A model generated the notes under the pieces. That model made no database searches, had not been told where the DNA came from, and worked only from the letters and a program-made list of their open reading frames with translations. A stretch of DNA of 64,000 nucleotides from Asticcacaulis sp. EMRT-3. GTDB taxonomy: Bacteria; Pseudomonadota; Alphaproteobacteria; Caulobacterales; Caulobacteraceae. Position 1 is the stretch's first letter; every line of letters starts with the position of its first letter. Positions 54,774-61,591 of this stretch are shown one piece after another. Both the position numbers and the translations under genes were made by a program. The DNA lies in the NCBI RefSeq assembly GCF_030027245.1, contig NZ_JASERT010000001.1, positions 1,199,001 to 1,263,000 on the forward strand. Direction: 5' to 3'.

Positions 54774-55268
54774 ATGGCCGATTACAGCAGTCTGAAAATT
54801 CTTCTGATCGAAGACAACCAGCATATGCGTTCCATTGTATCGGCCATTCTCAATGGGTCGGGGATTCGCCATGTCCGCGAGGCGCGTGACGGTGCCGAAG
54901 GGCTCGATCTGTTGCGCCAGTATCCGGCCGACATCGCCCTGGTCGATTTCAACATGGATCCGATTGATGGCGTCGAATTCACGCGGATGCTGCGCAATGC
55001 GCCCGATTCGTCCAATCCCTATCTGCCGGTGGTGATGATCACCGGCCATTCCGAGCGGTCGCGCGTGATGCAGGCGCGCGACAGCGGCGTCAATGAATTC
55101 GTGGTCAAACCTTTGACGGCGCGCGCGCTTTTGGGCCGCCTCGATTCGGTGATCATGCGCCCCCGGCCCTTCATTCGTTGCAAGAGCTATTTCGGCCCCG
55201 ACCGCCGCCGCAAAAGCGATCAGAGTTATCCCGGCCCCTATCGCCGTAACACCGACGCGATGGCCTGA
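54774..55268 (+). CDS. Single-domain response regulator with basic C-terminal tail
   Basis: The 164-residue protein is a CheY-like receiver (acidic pocket E13/D14, phospho-acceptor D58 in LVDFNMDP, a conserved Thr near 90 in MITGHSE, Lys near 112 in VVKPL). A 40-residue C-terminal extension (RPFIRCKSYFGPDRRRKSDQSYPGPYRRN) follows. Such tails occur in a group of alphaproteobacterial receivers; their role is unknown. The gene lies 111 bp upstream of tipF. No output domain is present. Confidence 0.88.
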   Translation: MADYSSLKILLIEDNQHMRSIVSAILNGSGIRHVREARDGAEGLDLLRQYPADIALVDFNMDPIDGVEFTRMLRNAPDSSNPYLPVVMITGHSERSRVMQARDSGVNEFVVKPLTARALLGRLDSVIMRPRPFIRCKSYFGPDRRRKSDQSYPGPYRRNTDAMA

Positions 55269-55271
55269 ATT

Positions 55272-55286
55272 TTAACAACTTGTTTA
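55272..55286 (+). promoter_or_regulatory. CtrA-like box upstream of tipF
   Basis: TTAACAACTTGTTTA matches TTAA-N7-TTAA with one mismatch, about 95 bp before the tipF ATG. Its spacing to the gene and the flagellar role of TipF fit CtrA control, but the site is degenerate. Confidence 0.35.
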
Positions 55287-55379
55287 TAAGTGTTAATGCG
55301 GACTATCGCCGCCGCCGGATTCACCCCATAGTTGCCTACGAATCGGTCTTGATTCGTGCTGACCGCCTGGGACAATCTC

Positions 55380-56663
55380 ATGGGTAAACTGACCCCGCTT
55401 ATTCTCACGGCCACCTATATCGTGCTCAGCCTGAGCATAGCGGCCATGATCTTCAATGGCGGCTCCGATTTCGGCACGGCCATCGCCGCCCTGCTCGGCA
55501 CGCTGGGCGTCTGTTTCGCCTTCCATACCTTCGCGGTTCAGCACCTGGCCGAGCGCCGCATCGTCAAGGACATCGACAGCGTGCGCGAGGCGCACCGCCT
55601 GATGGTCGATGCCATTGATTCCACGCAAAAAGATATGGTCGAGCTGGCCGAGCGCGTGCAGGAAAACCGCATGACGCGCTCCGATGAGCTGACCTCCGAA
55701 GTGCGGATGCTCGAAGATCTGGTCAAGAAACTCGGCGAAAGCATCGAAGACCGCCTCGATAGCTGGACGGGTGGCGCCACGGTGGTGCCCCTGCACCATG
55801 CGCCGGGTATCCATGCCCGTGAACAGCAGGCCATCGCGCTGATCGAAACCATCCGCGAGGCCCTGATCGCCAACCGCGTCGATCTGTATCTGCAACCGGT
55901 CGTCAGCCTGCCGCAGCGCAAGACCATTTTTTACGAAAGCTTCTCGCGCCTGCGTGACGCCACGGGCCGCGTTCTGATGCCCGCCGAATATTTAAGTGTG
56001 GCCGACGCCGAAGGGCTGGTGCCGTCGATTGACAATCTGCTTCTGTTCCGCTGCGTGCAGATTGTGCGCCGTCTGGCCAAGCAGGACCGCCGCATCGGTA
56101 TCTTCTGCAATATTTCGCTGACCTCCTTGCGCGACGAAACCTTCTTCCCGCAATTCCTCGAATTCCTCAGCGAAAACCGTGACCTGTCCGGCTCGCTGAT
56201 TTTTGAGCTGGGTCAGGACGCCTTTGCCGGACGCGCTTCGGTGGAGGCGCGCAACATGGCCAAGCTGGCCGATCTCGGCTTCCGCTTCTCGCTCGACAAG
56301 GTGGCGAGCATCGATTTCGACCTTCAGGATCTGCATCGCTCTGATGTGCGCTATGTCAAGATCGGCGCGGGCCTTCTGCTCGAACAACTGCTCGATGTGG
56401 CGGGCAAGCCGGCGCTGAAATTCCTCAAGGACATCCACGCCGGCGACTATGCCGGTCTGCTGGCCCGCTACGGCATTGAGGTGATCGCCGAAAAGGTCGA
56501 AAGCGAAAAGCAGGTGGTCGATATTCTTGAAATCGAGATCGGCTACGCCCAGGGCCATCTGTTTGGCGAACCGCGCGCCATCAAGGAACAGGTGCTGGCC
56601 GAAACCGACCCGCCCGCCGGTTTCATCAAATCCACCATGCCGCAGGTGCGGCGACGGGCCTAG
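55380..56663 (+). CDS. tipF: TipF-type flagellar assembly protein with EAL domain
   Basis: Two N-terminal transmembrane helices (about 5-25 and 31-52) are followed by a coiled coil (about 55-125) and an EAL-type domain (about 155-410). The order matches TipF of Caulobacter, a c-di-GMP receptor needed to place and build the polar flagellum. The catalytic motifs are degenerate: ESFSRLR stands at the EALxR position, FELGQ in the later strand, and EKVES at the end, so the domain more probably binds than cleaves c-di-GMP. ATG 55380 is preferred over GTG 55356. The TAG stop is formed by the start of repeat copy G. Confidence 0.88.
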   Translation: MGKLTPLILTATYIVLSLSIAAMIFNGGSDFGTAIAALLGTLGVCFAFHTFAVQHLAERRIVKDIDSVREAHRLMVDAIDSTQKDMVELAERVQENRMTRSDELTSEVRMLEDLVKKLGESIEDRLDSWTGGATVVPLHHAPGIHAREQQAIALIETIREALIANRVDLYLQPVVSLPQRKTIFYESFSRLRDATGRVLMPAEYLSVADAEGLVPSIDNLLLFRCVQIVRRLAKQDRRIGIFCNISLTSLRDETFFPQFLEFLSENRDLSGSLIFELGQDAFAGRASVEARNMAKLADLGFRFSLDKVASIDFDLQDLHRSDVRYVKIGAGLLLEQLLDVAGKPALKFLKDIHAGDYAGLLARYGIEVIAEKVESEKQVVDILEIEIGYAQGHLFGEPRAIKEQVLAETDPPAGFIKSTMPQVRRRA

Positions 56664-56775
56664 AGCAACGAGCGTTTAATTTGACTTACAAATTGAATGC
56701 GAGATGCGGAAAAACGTAAAATATAGAGCGGACTGCATGCCTTTGACCGATTCAATCAGAATGCAGACCGCTCTA
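56661..56775 (+). repeat. 115-bp TAGAGC repeat, copy G
   Basis: This forward 115-bp copy begins at the tipF stop codon and ends at ...GACCGCTCTA. It is the only case in which the TAGAGCAACG end, rather than the TAGAGCGG end, supplies a stop codon. Confidence 0.93.
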
Positions 56776-56854
56776 GGGTTTAGATTTTCGCCTTCCCCTC
56801 GCCGCCCCCACCCGCTAAACAGCCCGCAGTCTTTTTGCTGTACGCGAGTCGTTA

Positions 56855-57727
56855 ATGTCCCACCCCGAACTGCTTACCGGCCTGTCGGCAGTCGCCGATC
56901 AGTATGACGCCCTGTTCTGCGACATCTGGGGGGTGATCCATAATGGCCGTCAGCATTTTCCGCCCGCCTATGAGGCGCTAAAGCGTTTCAAGGAGATGCG
57001 CGGGCCGGTGATCCTGATCTCCAATTCGCCGCGTCCGCGCGACAATCTGATCGCGCAACTGGCCTCACTTGGCATTTATGAGGATGGCTTTTCCGAGGTG
57101 GTGTCGTCCGGCGACGCCACGCGCGAATATTTGCGCCAGTTCGCCTCTCAGGGCGCGGGCTGGAAGGTGGGGCCGGAGCGCGACGATGTCATTTATGAAG
57201 GTATCGAGATCGATCTGTCGGGCAAGCCCGACACCGCCGCCTTCATTTCCTGCACCGGCCCCTATGACGACGAAAACGACGTGCTGGAGCAATATAGCCA
57301 CGCCTTCACCATCGCCGCAAAGCGCAGGCTGGTGATGATCTGCGCCAATCCTGACAAGGTGGTGCAGCGCGGCGACAAGATCATCATGTGCGCCGGTTCG
57401 CTGGCCGATCTCTATGCCAGCCTCGGCGGGCCGGTGATCATGGCGGGCAAGCCCTATGCACCGATCTATGAGCTTTGCTATGCGGCCACTGAGCGCCTGA
57501 CCGGCCAGCCTGCCGAGCGCAAACGCATTCTGGCAATCGGCGACGGCCTGCCCACCGATGTGCTGGGGGCCAATGGTCAGGGCCTCGATCTCGTCTTTAT
57601 CGCCGCCGGCATCCACGCGGTCGAGGCCACGGGCGATGACGGCAAGCTCGATCCGCTACGCCTGAAGGCCCTGCTCGACATGCAGACCGCCGAGGCGAAA
57701 TATGTGTCTGACGCCCTGCGTTGGTGA
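56855..57727 (+). CDS. HAD-superfamily hydrolase, TIGR01459 type
   Basis: The 290-residue protein starts with YDALFCDIWGVIHNGRQHF (HAD motif 1 DIWGV, nucleophile Asp), has ILISNSPRPRDNL (motif 2) and a C-terminal AIGDGLPTDVLGANGQGLD (motifs 3/4). This matches the TIGR01459 group of HAD hydrolases, related to phosphoglycolate and nucleotide phosphatases; the substrate is unknown. A GNAT gene is convergent immediately downstream, its stop abutting this one. Confidence 0.88.
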   Translation: MSHPELLTGLSAVADQYDALFCDIWGVIHNGRQHFPPAYEALKRFKEMRGPVILISNSPRPRDNLIAQLASLGIYEDGFSEVVSSGDATREYLRQFASQGAGWKVGPERDDVIYEGIEIDLSGKPDTAAFISCTGPYDDENDVLEQYSHAFTIAAKRRLVMICANPDKVVQRGDKIIMCAGSLADLYASLGGPVIMAGKPYAPIYELCYAATERLTGQPAERKRILAIGDGLPTDVLGANGQGLDLVFIAAGIHAVEATGDDGKLDPLRLKALLDMQTAEAKYVSDALRW

Positions 57728-58186
57728 CTAAACTTCCCGCCGGTACACGATAAAGGCCGATTTGCGCGCCACCTGATCATATAGTCTGCGCGCTGCCCGG
57801 TTATGTGCCTGGGTATGCCAATACAGGCGCGGACTGTCGGCGGCTTCGGCGGCGGCGCAGACGGCCAGCACCAGAGCGCGCCCCGCCCCCTGCCGTCGCC
57901 CGGCCCGGCCGACGAACAGATCCTGCAAATAGCAGCTATCCGCCACAGCCGAGGTCGAGCGGTGAAAGAGATAATGGGCAAACCCCGTAATCCGGCCCGC
58001 GCTTTCGCTGATCAGGGCAAACACCGGTTCGCCCGGATCAAGGCAGCGCGCCCAGGTGGTTTGAGTCACCGCCTCCGGCAGAACCAGATCGCCCGTTCGG
58101 CCATAGAAGGTGTTGTAGGCGTCCCACAAGACCCGCCATTGCGCATAATCATCGCTGCGGACGGCCCGGATACGCATATCTGCCAT
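57728..58186 (-). CDS. GNAT family N-acetyltransferase
   Basis: The 152-residue protein has the GNAT core with CYLQDLFVGRAGRRQGAGRALVLAVCAAAEA as the acetyl-CoA loop, preceded by ITGFAHYLFH and followed by LYWHTQAHNRAARRLYDQ. This C-terminal pattern is typical of small GNAT enzymes of unknown substrate. ATG 58186 with AAAGG upstream is preferred over ATG 58213. The gene is convergent with the HAD gene. Confidence 0.85.
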   Translation of the reverse strand: MADMRIRAVRSDDYAQWRVLWDAYNTFYGRTGDLVLPEAVTQTTWARCLDPGEPVFALISESAGRITGFAHYLFHRSTSAVADSCYLQDLFVGRAGRRQGAGRALVLAVCAAAEAADSPRLYWHTQAHNRAARRLYDQVARKSAFIVYRREV

Positions 58187-58222
58187 GTCGGTCACGCCTT
58201 TCAACACTTTCATCGAAAAGGT

Positions 58223-58253
58223 AAAAAACGCGACGGCCTATAGCCATCGCGTT
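58223..58253 (-). terminator. Rho-independent terminator downstream of the CheZ-like gene
   Basis: On the minus strand AACGCGATGGC pairs with GCCGTCGCGTT around TATAG, with one wobble pair, followed by TTTT. It lies about 80 bases past the stop of the CheZ-like gene. Confidence 0.82.
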
Positions 58254-58334
58254 CTTCGCACCATCACAAACCTATTGTCCAGCCGATCATCCGGCGCCTC
58301 TGCGGGAGCCTGAAGGATGGTGTGGTTTTGCAGA

Positions 58335-59270
58335 TCAGTCGAACAGGGCGTCGATGTCGTCCTGAGAATTGGTCTTCCGCATATCTTCGGACGGCGTATC
58401 GAACAAAGAGTCGATATCGTCCTGAGAATTGCCGGGCGCTTCCGCTTCGGGCGCCGGTTTCGGGGCCGGGGCCGGTGTGGCCTTGGCCACGGGCGGAGCC
58501 GCCGGTTGCGGCGCAGCCCTGGCTACAGCCGGTTGAAGGTTGGCGGGCTTTACGTCCGCCTTGACTTCAGGAGCCTTGGCCGCCAGGGCGTCAGGCTTGA
58601 CGGGCTGAGCCGGTTCTTCCACGGCGTCGAACGAATCGAACATGGCATCGATAGCGTCCTGCCCGGTTTCAGGGCCACCGATGGCCGGGCCATTGAGCAG
58701 CAGGTCGTGGCGACGCTTTTCTTCGGCGCTCATTTCCAGCGGCCCCGAATCCTCGACACCGAGCGTATTGGCCAGCCGGCCGACGCGCTCTTCGATCTGT
58801 TTCAGGACACCGATCACCTTGGACACACGCTGGCCGGTAATATCCTGAAAGGAACAGGCCTCGAAAATCTTCATGACCTCATCATCGACCAGAGCCTTAT
58901 AGGCCTTGGGGTCGCTGATGTCCGCGCCCATCAGGGCCTCGGCAGAGTTCATGATGGTGTGGGTGGCGGCTTCGGTATCGCGGGTAATGGCTTCCAGTTC
59001 CGCGCCGGCGGTCGGAATACGCTCCTGCGAAATGTCGTGGGGCCGCATTTCGCGGATTTCTTCCTTGGCCTTGGCGATATAGCCGGCGATGACGCGAAAT
59101 TCTTCCGAACGGCGTCTGTCGAGCTGCTGGAAAAAGCCGCGCATCAAAGCGACGAGCGCTTCGGATTGCTGCATCAGATTGATCAGCTTGGGCTCAAGCT
59201 CGCCGACCAGAGCGGGGTCAAACCCGTCCAGACCGTCGATGGCGTCCCTGTTCGATGCTGGCAAAGCCAT
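58335..59270 (-). CDS. cheZ: CheZ-like protein phosphatase
   Basis: The N-terminal 190 residues are helical, with the CheZ signature EACSFQDITGQRVSKVI, whose Gln in FQDITGQ corresponds to the catalytic residue of CheZ. CheZ speeds dephosphorylation of CheY. A proline/alanine-rich linker of about 80 residues then leads to a C-terminus with two almost identical motifs, NSQDDIDSLFD and NSQDDIDALFD, and an earlier GQDAIDAMFD. These resemble the CheY-binding SQxEIDALL motif of FliM. The gene lies upstream of nothing else in the cluster and directly downstream of the CheY gene (36-bp gap), which argues for a joint operon. Confidence 0.86.
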   Translation of the reverse strand: MALPASNRDAIDGLDGFDPALVGELEPKLINLMQQSEALVALMRGFFQQLDRRRSEEFRVIAGYIAKAKEEIREMRPHDISQERIPTAGAELEAITRDTEAATHTIMNSAEALMGADISDPKAYKALVDDEVMKIFEACSFQDITGQRVSKVIGVLKQIEERVGRLANTLGVEDSGPLEMSAEEKRRHDLLLNGPAIGGPETGQDAIDAMFDSFDAVEEPAQPVKPDALAAKAPEVKADVKPANLQPAVARAAPQPAAPPVAKATPAPAPKPAPEAEAPGNSQDDIDSLFDTPSEDMRKTNSQDDIDALFD

Positions 59271-59306
59271 GGTAATCCTACCAAAAATTAAAGTCAGAAA
59301 AGGAAC

Positions 59307-59693
59307 TCAGAACTCGCCGAGAACAGCGGTGATCTTTTGCTTCAGGGTCGCCGCATTGAAAGGCTTAACAATGTAATTGTTAACGCCGGCCTTCTTCGCC
59401 GCAATGACGTTTTCCGTCTTGCTTTCGGCCGTGACCATGATGAAGGGCGTGCGACGCAGAACATCGTCGGCGCGAACCTTCAGCAACAGCTCGTAACCGG
59501 TCATCGGCTCCATATTCCAGTCGGAAATGACCAGGCCATAGGAGCCCTTTTTCATTTTTTCGAGCGCTTCGGTGCCGTCCGACGCTTCCTCGACATTCTC
59601 AAAACCCAATTGTTTGAGCAGGTTGGAAATGATCCGAAGCATGGTTTTGTAATCATCTACGACCAGCACCGGCATGGACATATCGATGGCCAT
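59307..59693 (-). CDS. cheY: CheY-type chemotaxis response regulator
   Basis: The 128-residue single-domain receiver has the acidic pocket D13/D14, phospho-acceptor D58 in VISDWNMEPM, T88 in FIMVTAE and K110 in IVKPF. The DWNM and KTENVIAAKKAGVNNYIVKPF segments are close to CheY of E. coli, which binds FliM to reverse motor rotation. ATG 59693 is preferred over an in-frame ATG 36 bases earlier. It lies just upstream of the CheZ-like gene, so the pair probably forms one operon. Confidence 0.92.
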   Translation of the reverse strand: MAIDMSMPVLVVDDYKTMLRIISNLLKQLGFENVEEASDGTEALEKMKKGSYGLVISDWNMEPMTGYELLLKVRADDVLRRTPFIMVTAESKTENVIAAKKAGVNNYIVKPFNAATLKQKITAVLGEF

Positions 59694-59798
59694 GTTGTAA
59701 CGCCCCACTTTTTTTAAGTGAACCTGCAAGACGCAGGCCCTTCTTTCAAGACAGGTTCACTATGCCGCGAACACGATAAAATCAGGTTAAGAGCGTTA

Positions 59799-59822
59799 TT
59801 GAATTTTATTGTTTTAATTCAA
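59799..59822. promoter_or_regulatory. Palindrome between cheY and the MaoC gene
   Basis: TTGAATT and AATTCAA form a perfect seven-bp inverted repeat with a ten-base A/T-rich spacer in the 293-bp divergent gap 59694-59986. It is a candidate operator or promoter element; no known regulator consensus was recognised. The gap holds no gene. Confidence 0.3.
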
Positions 59823-59986
59823 CAATATATCCTATGTTAACCACGAAATATGGTGAAATTTTCCCGCACTGGCGCATTTTTTGTACCGCATCGGGACATT
59901 TTTTCAGCTCAGACCCGCGCACCTGGGGGATGCAGGCGCTCATAATCTCCTTGGCAGGCGCAGATGCGTGAATTACAGCACAAGGC

Positions 59987-60412
59987 ATGAGCAACGCCTT
60001 TTATCTTGACGAACTTTCGCTGGAACAGACCGCTACGCGCGTCTTTATGATCAGCGATGAAGCCATCCGCGCCTTTGCCGAGGTTTCAACCGACCATAAT
60101 CCCGTGCATGTCGATGAGGACTTTGCCAAGGCCTCACCGTTCAAGGGCCGCATCGCCCACGGCATGTTGCTGGGGGCCTATATTTCGGCCACGCTGGCCT
60201 CCGACCTGCCGGGTCGCGGCGCCATCTATGTGTCGCAGACGCTTAATTTCAAGCGCGCCGTCCGCCCCGGAGACGAGGCCACTATTGTGGTGACAATCAC
60301 CGGTCTTGATGAAAAATCAGGGCACGTCACGCTTTCCACCCTTGTCAAGGTGCGCAATAAGACCATGTTGGACGGGACCGCCGTGGTCATCGCCCCGAAA
60401 AGACCCGCCTGA
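59987..60412 (+). CDS. MaoC-like (R)-specific enoyl-CoA hydratase
   Basis: The 141-residue single-hotdog protein carries the hydratase 2 motif ISDEAIRAFAEVSTDHNPVHVDEDFA, with catalytic Asp and His, and then RIAHGMLLGAYISATLASDLPG. It hydrates trans-2-enoyl-CoA to the (R)-3-hydroxyacyl form, for example in PhaJ-type supply for polyhydroxybutyrate; the exact role here is unknown. It lies seven bases before the ribF start, in the same operon. Confidence 0.9.
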   Translation: MSNAFYLDELSLEQTATRVFMISDEAIRAFAEVSTDHNPVHVDEDFAKASPFKGRIAHGMLLGAYISATLASDLPGRGAIYVSQTLNFKRAVRPGDEATIVVTITGLDEKSGHVTLSTLVKVRNKTMLDGTAVVIAPKRPA

Positions 60413-60418
60413 AGCCCT

Positions 60419-61429
60419 GTGCCCGTTTCCTTCGCCCACCTTCCGCCCGCCCTCAGGCCGCATCGTCTGCGCATCGTCTATGTCGATGTGGGTGCCGACC
60501 TGCGCAGCGTCCATACCAGCGACCACGCCCTGCTGACCGGGGCCAGCGCCGCCATCGGCAGTTTTGACGGCGTGCATATCGGTCATCAGCACGTTATCGA
60601 ATCGGCGATTCGCCAGGCAAGGCTCAATGGCGCGCCCTCGGCGGTGATCGGTTTCGATCCGCACCCGCAGAGCTTTTTCCGCCCCGATGGCCCGCCCTTT
60701 CGCCTGATGGCTCTGTCGCAGCAGATGCGCGCCTTTGAAGCCCTGGGCGTTGAGATCGCCTATATACTGCACTTTGACGCCCAGATGGCGGCGCTGGAGG
60801 CCGAGCCGTTCGCGCGCCGGATCCTGCGCGATCATCTGCGCCTGTCGCATGTCAGCGCCGGTTTCGATTTTCAGTTCGGGCGCAAGGGCGGCGGCCACGC
60901 CCATGATCTGGAAGCCTTCGGCGCGCGCCTGGGCTTCACCACCGACATCCTGCCCTGCCAGACCGATGCCGATGGCCGCAAACTGTCCTCCTCCGCCGTG
61001 CGCGAAGCCTTGCAGGCCGGCGATGTGACGACGGCGACGGCGATTCTCGGCCGCCCGCAGGCTTTTCTCGGTGAGGTGAAGCATGGCGCGAAACTGGGGC
61101 GCACGCTCGGCTTCCCCACGCTTAATGTCGCACTGGGCGACTATTTGCGTCCGCGCTACGGCATCTATGTCACGCGCACCCGCCTGAGCGATGGCCGCGT
61201 GTTTAATGGCGTCAGCAATATCGGTCTGCGCCCGACTGTGGGTGGCGACCGGGAACTTCTCGAAGCCTATCTGTTCGGTTTCGACGAGGAGATTTACGGT
61301 CAGATGGTCGAGACTGAACTGCTGGCCTTTATCCGCCCGGAAGCGAAGTTCGACGGGCTGGAAGCGCTGAAAACGGCCATCCGTGGTGATGAAGCTGCCG
61401 CGCGCGCATGGTTCGCCAAAGCGGGATGA
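60419..61429 (+). CDS. ribF: Bifunctional riboflavin kinase / FMN adenylyltransferase
   Basis: RibF makes FMN and FAD from riboflavin. The N-terminal nucleotidyltransferase domain has AIGSFDGVHIGHQHVI (near 45-60) and FDPHPQSFF; the C-terminal kinase domain has GAKLGRTLGFPTLNV and PRYGIYVTR. The length of 336 residues is typical. The start is GTG 60419, six bases after the MaoC stop, which suggests coupled expression. Confidence 0.95.
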   Translation: MPVSFAHLPPALRPHRLRIVYVDVGADLRSVHTSDHALLTGASAAIGSFDGVHIGHQHVIESAIRQARLNGAPSAVIGFDPHPQSFFRPDGPPFRLMALSQQMRAFEALGVEIAYILHFDAQMAALEAEPFARRILRDHLRLSHVSAGFDFQFGRKGGGHAHDLEAFGARLGFTTDILPCQTDADGRKLSSSAVREALQAGDVTTATAILGRPQAFLGEVKHGAKLGRTLGFPTLNVALGDYLRPRYGIYVTRTRLSDGRVFNGVSNIGLRPTVGGDRELLEAYLFGFDEEIYGQMVETELLAFIRPEAKFDGLEALKTAIRGDEAAARAWFAKAG

Positions 61430-61440
61430 CTTCGCTGTCT

Positions 61441-61560
61441 TCCCCTCTCCCCACATGTGGGGAGAAGACGGGAGCCAAGCGCAGCGCAGGCGACCGGGTG
61501 AGGGGCGTCTTTGCGATCCCCGCCAACCCTCATCCGGCCTTCGCTGCTTTCAGGCCACCT
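61441..61560. repeat. REP-like repeat with 20-bp perfect palindrome
   Basis: TCTCCCCACATGTGGGGAGA (61446-61465) is a perfect 20-bp palindrome. It is followed by GACGGGAGCCAAGCGCAGCG, CCGGGTGAGGGG and CCCTCATCCGGCC, the last two being roughly complementary. The CTCCCCA/TGGGGAG hairpin with a G-rich tail resembles the repeat at 9305. Such elements are common between genes in alphaproteobacteria. It fills the space between ribF and the GH115 gene. Confidence 0.65.
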
Positions 61561-61591
61561 TTTCCCTCAGAGTGAGGAACAACCAGCATGA

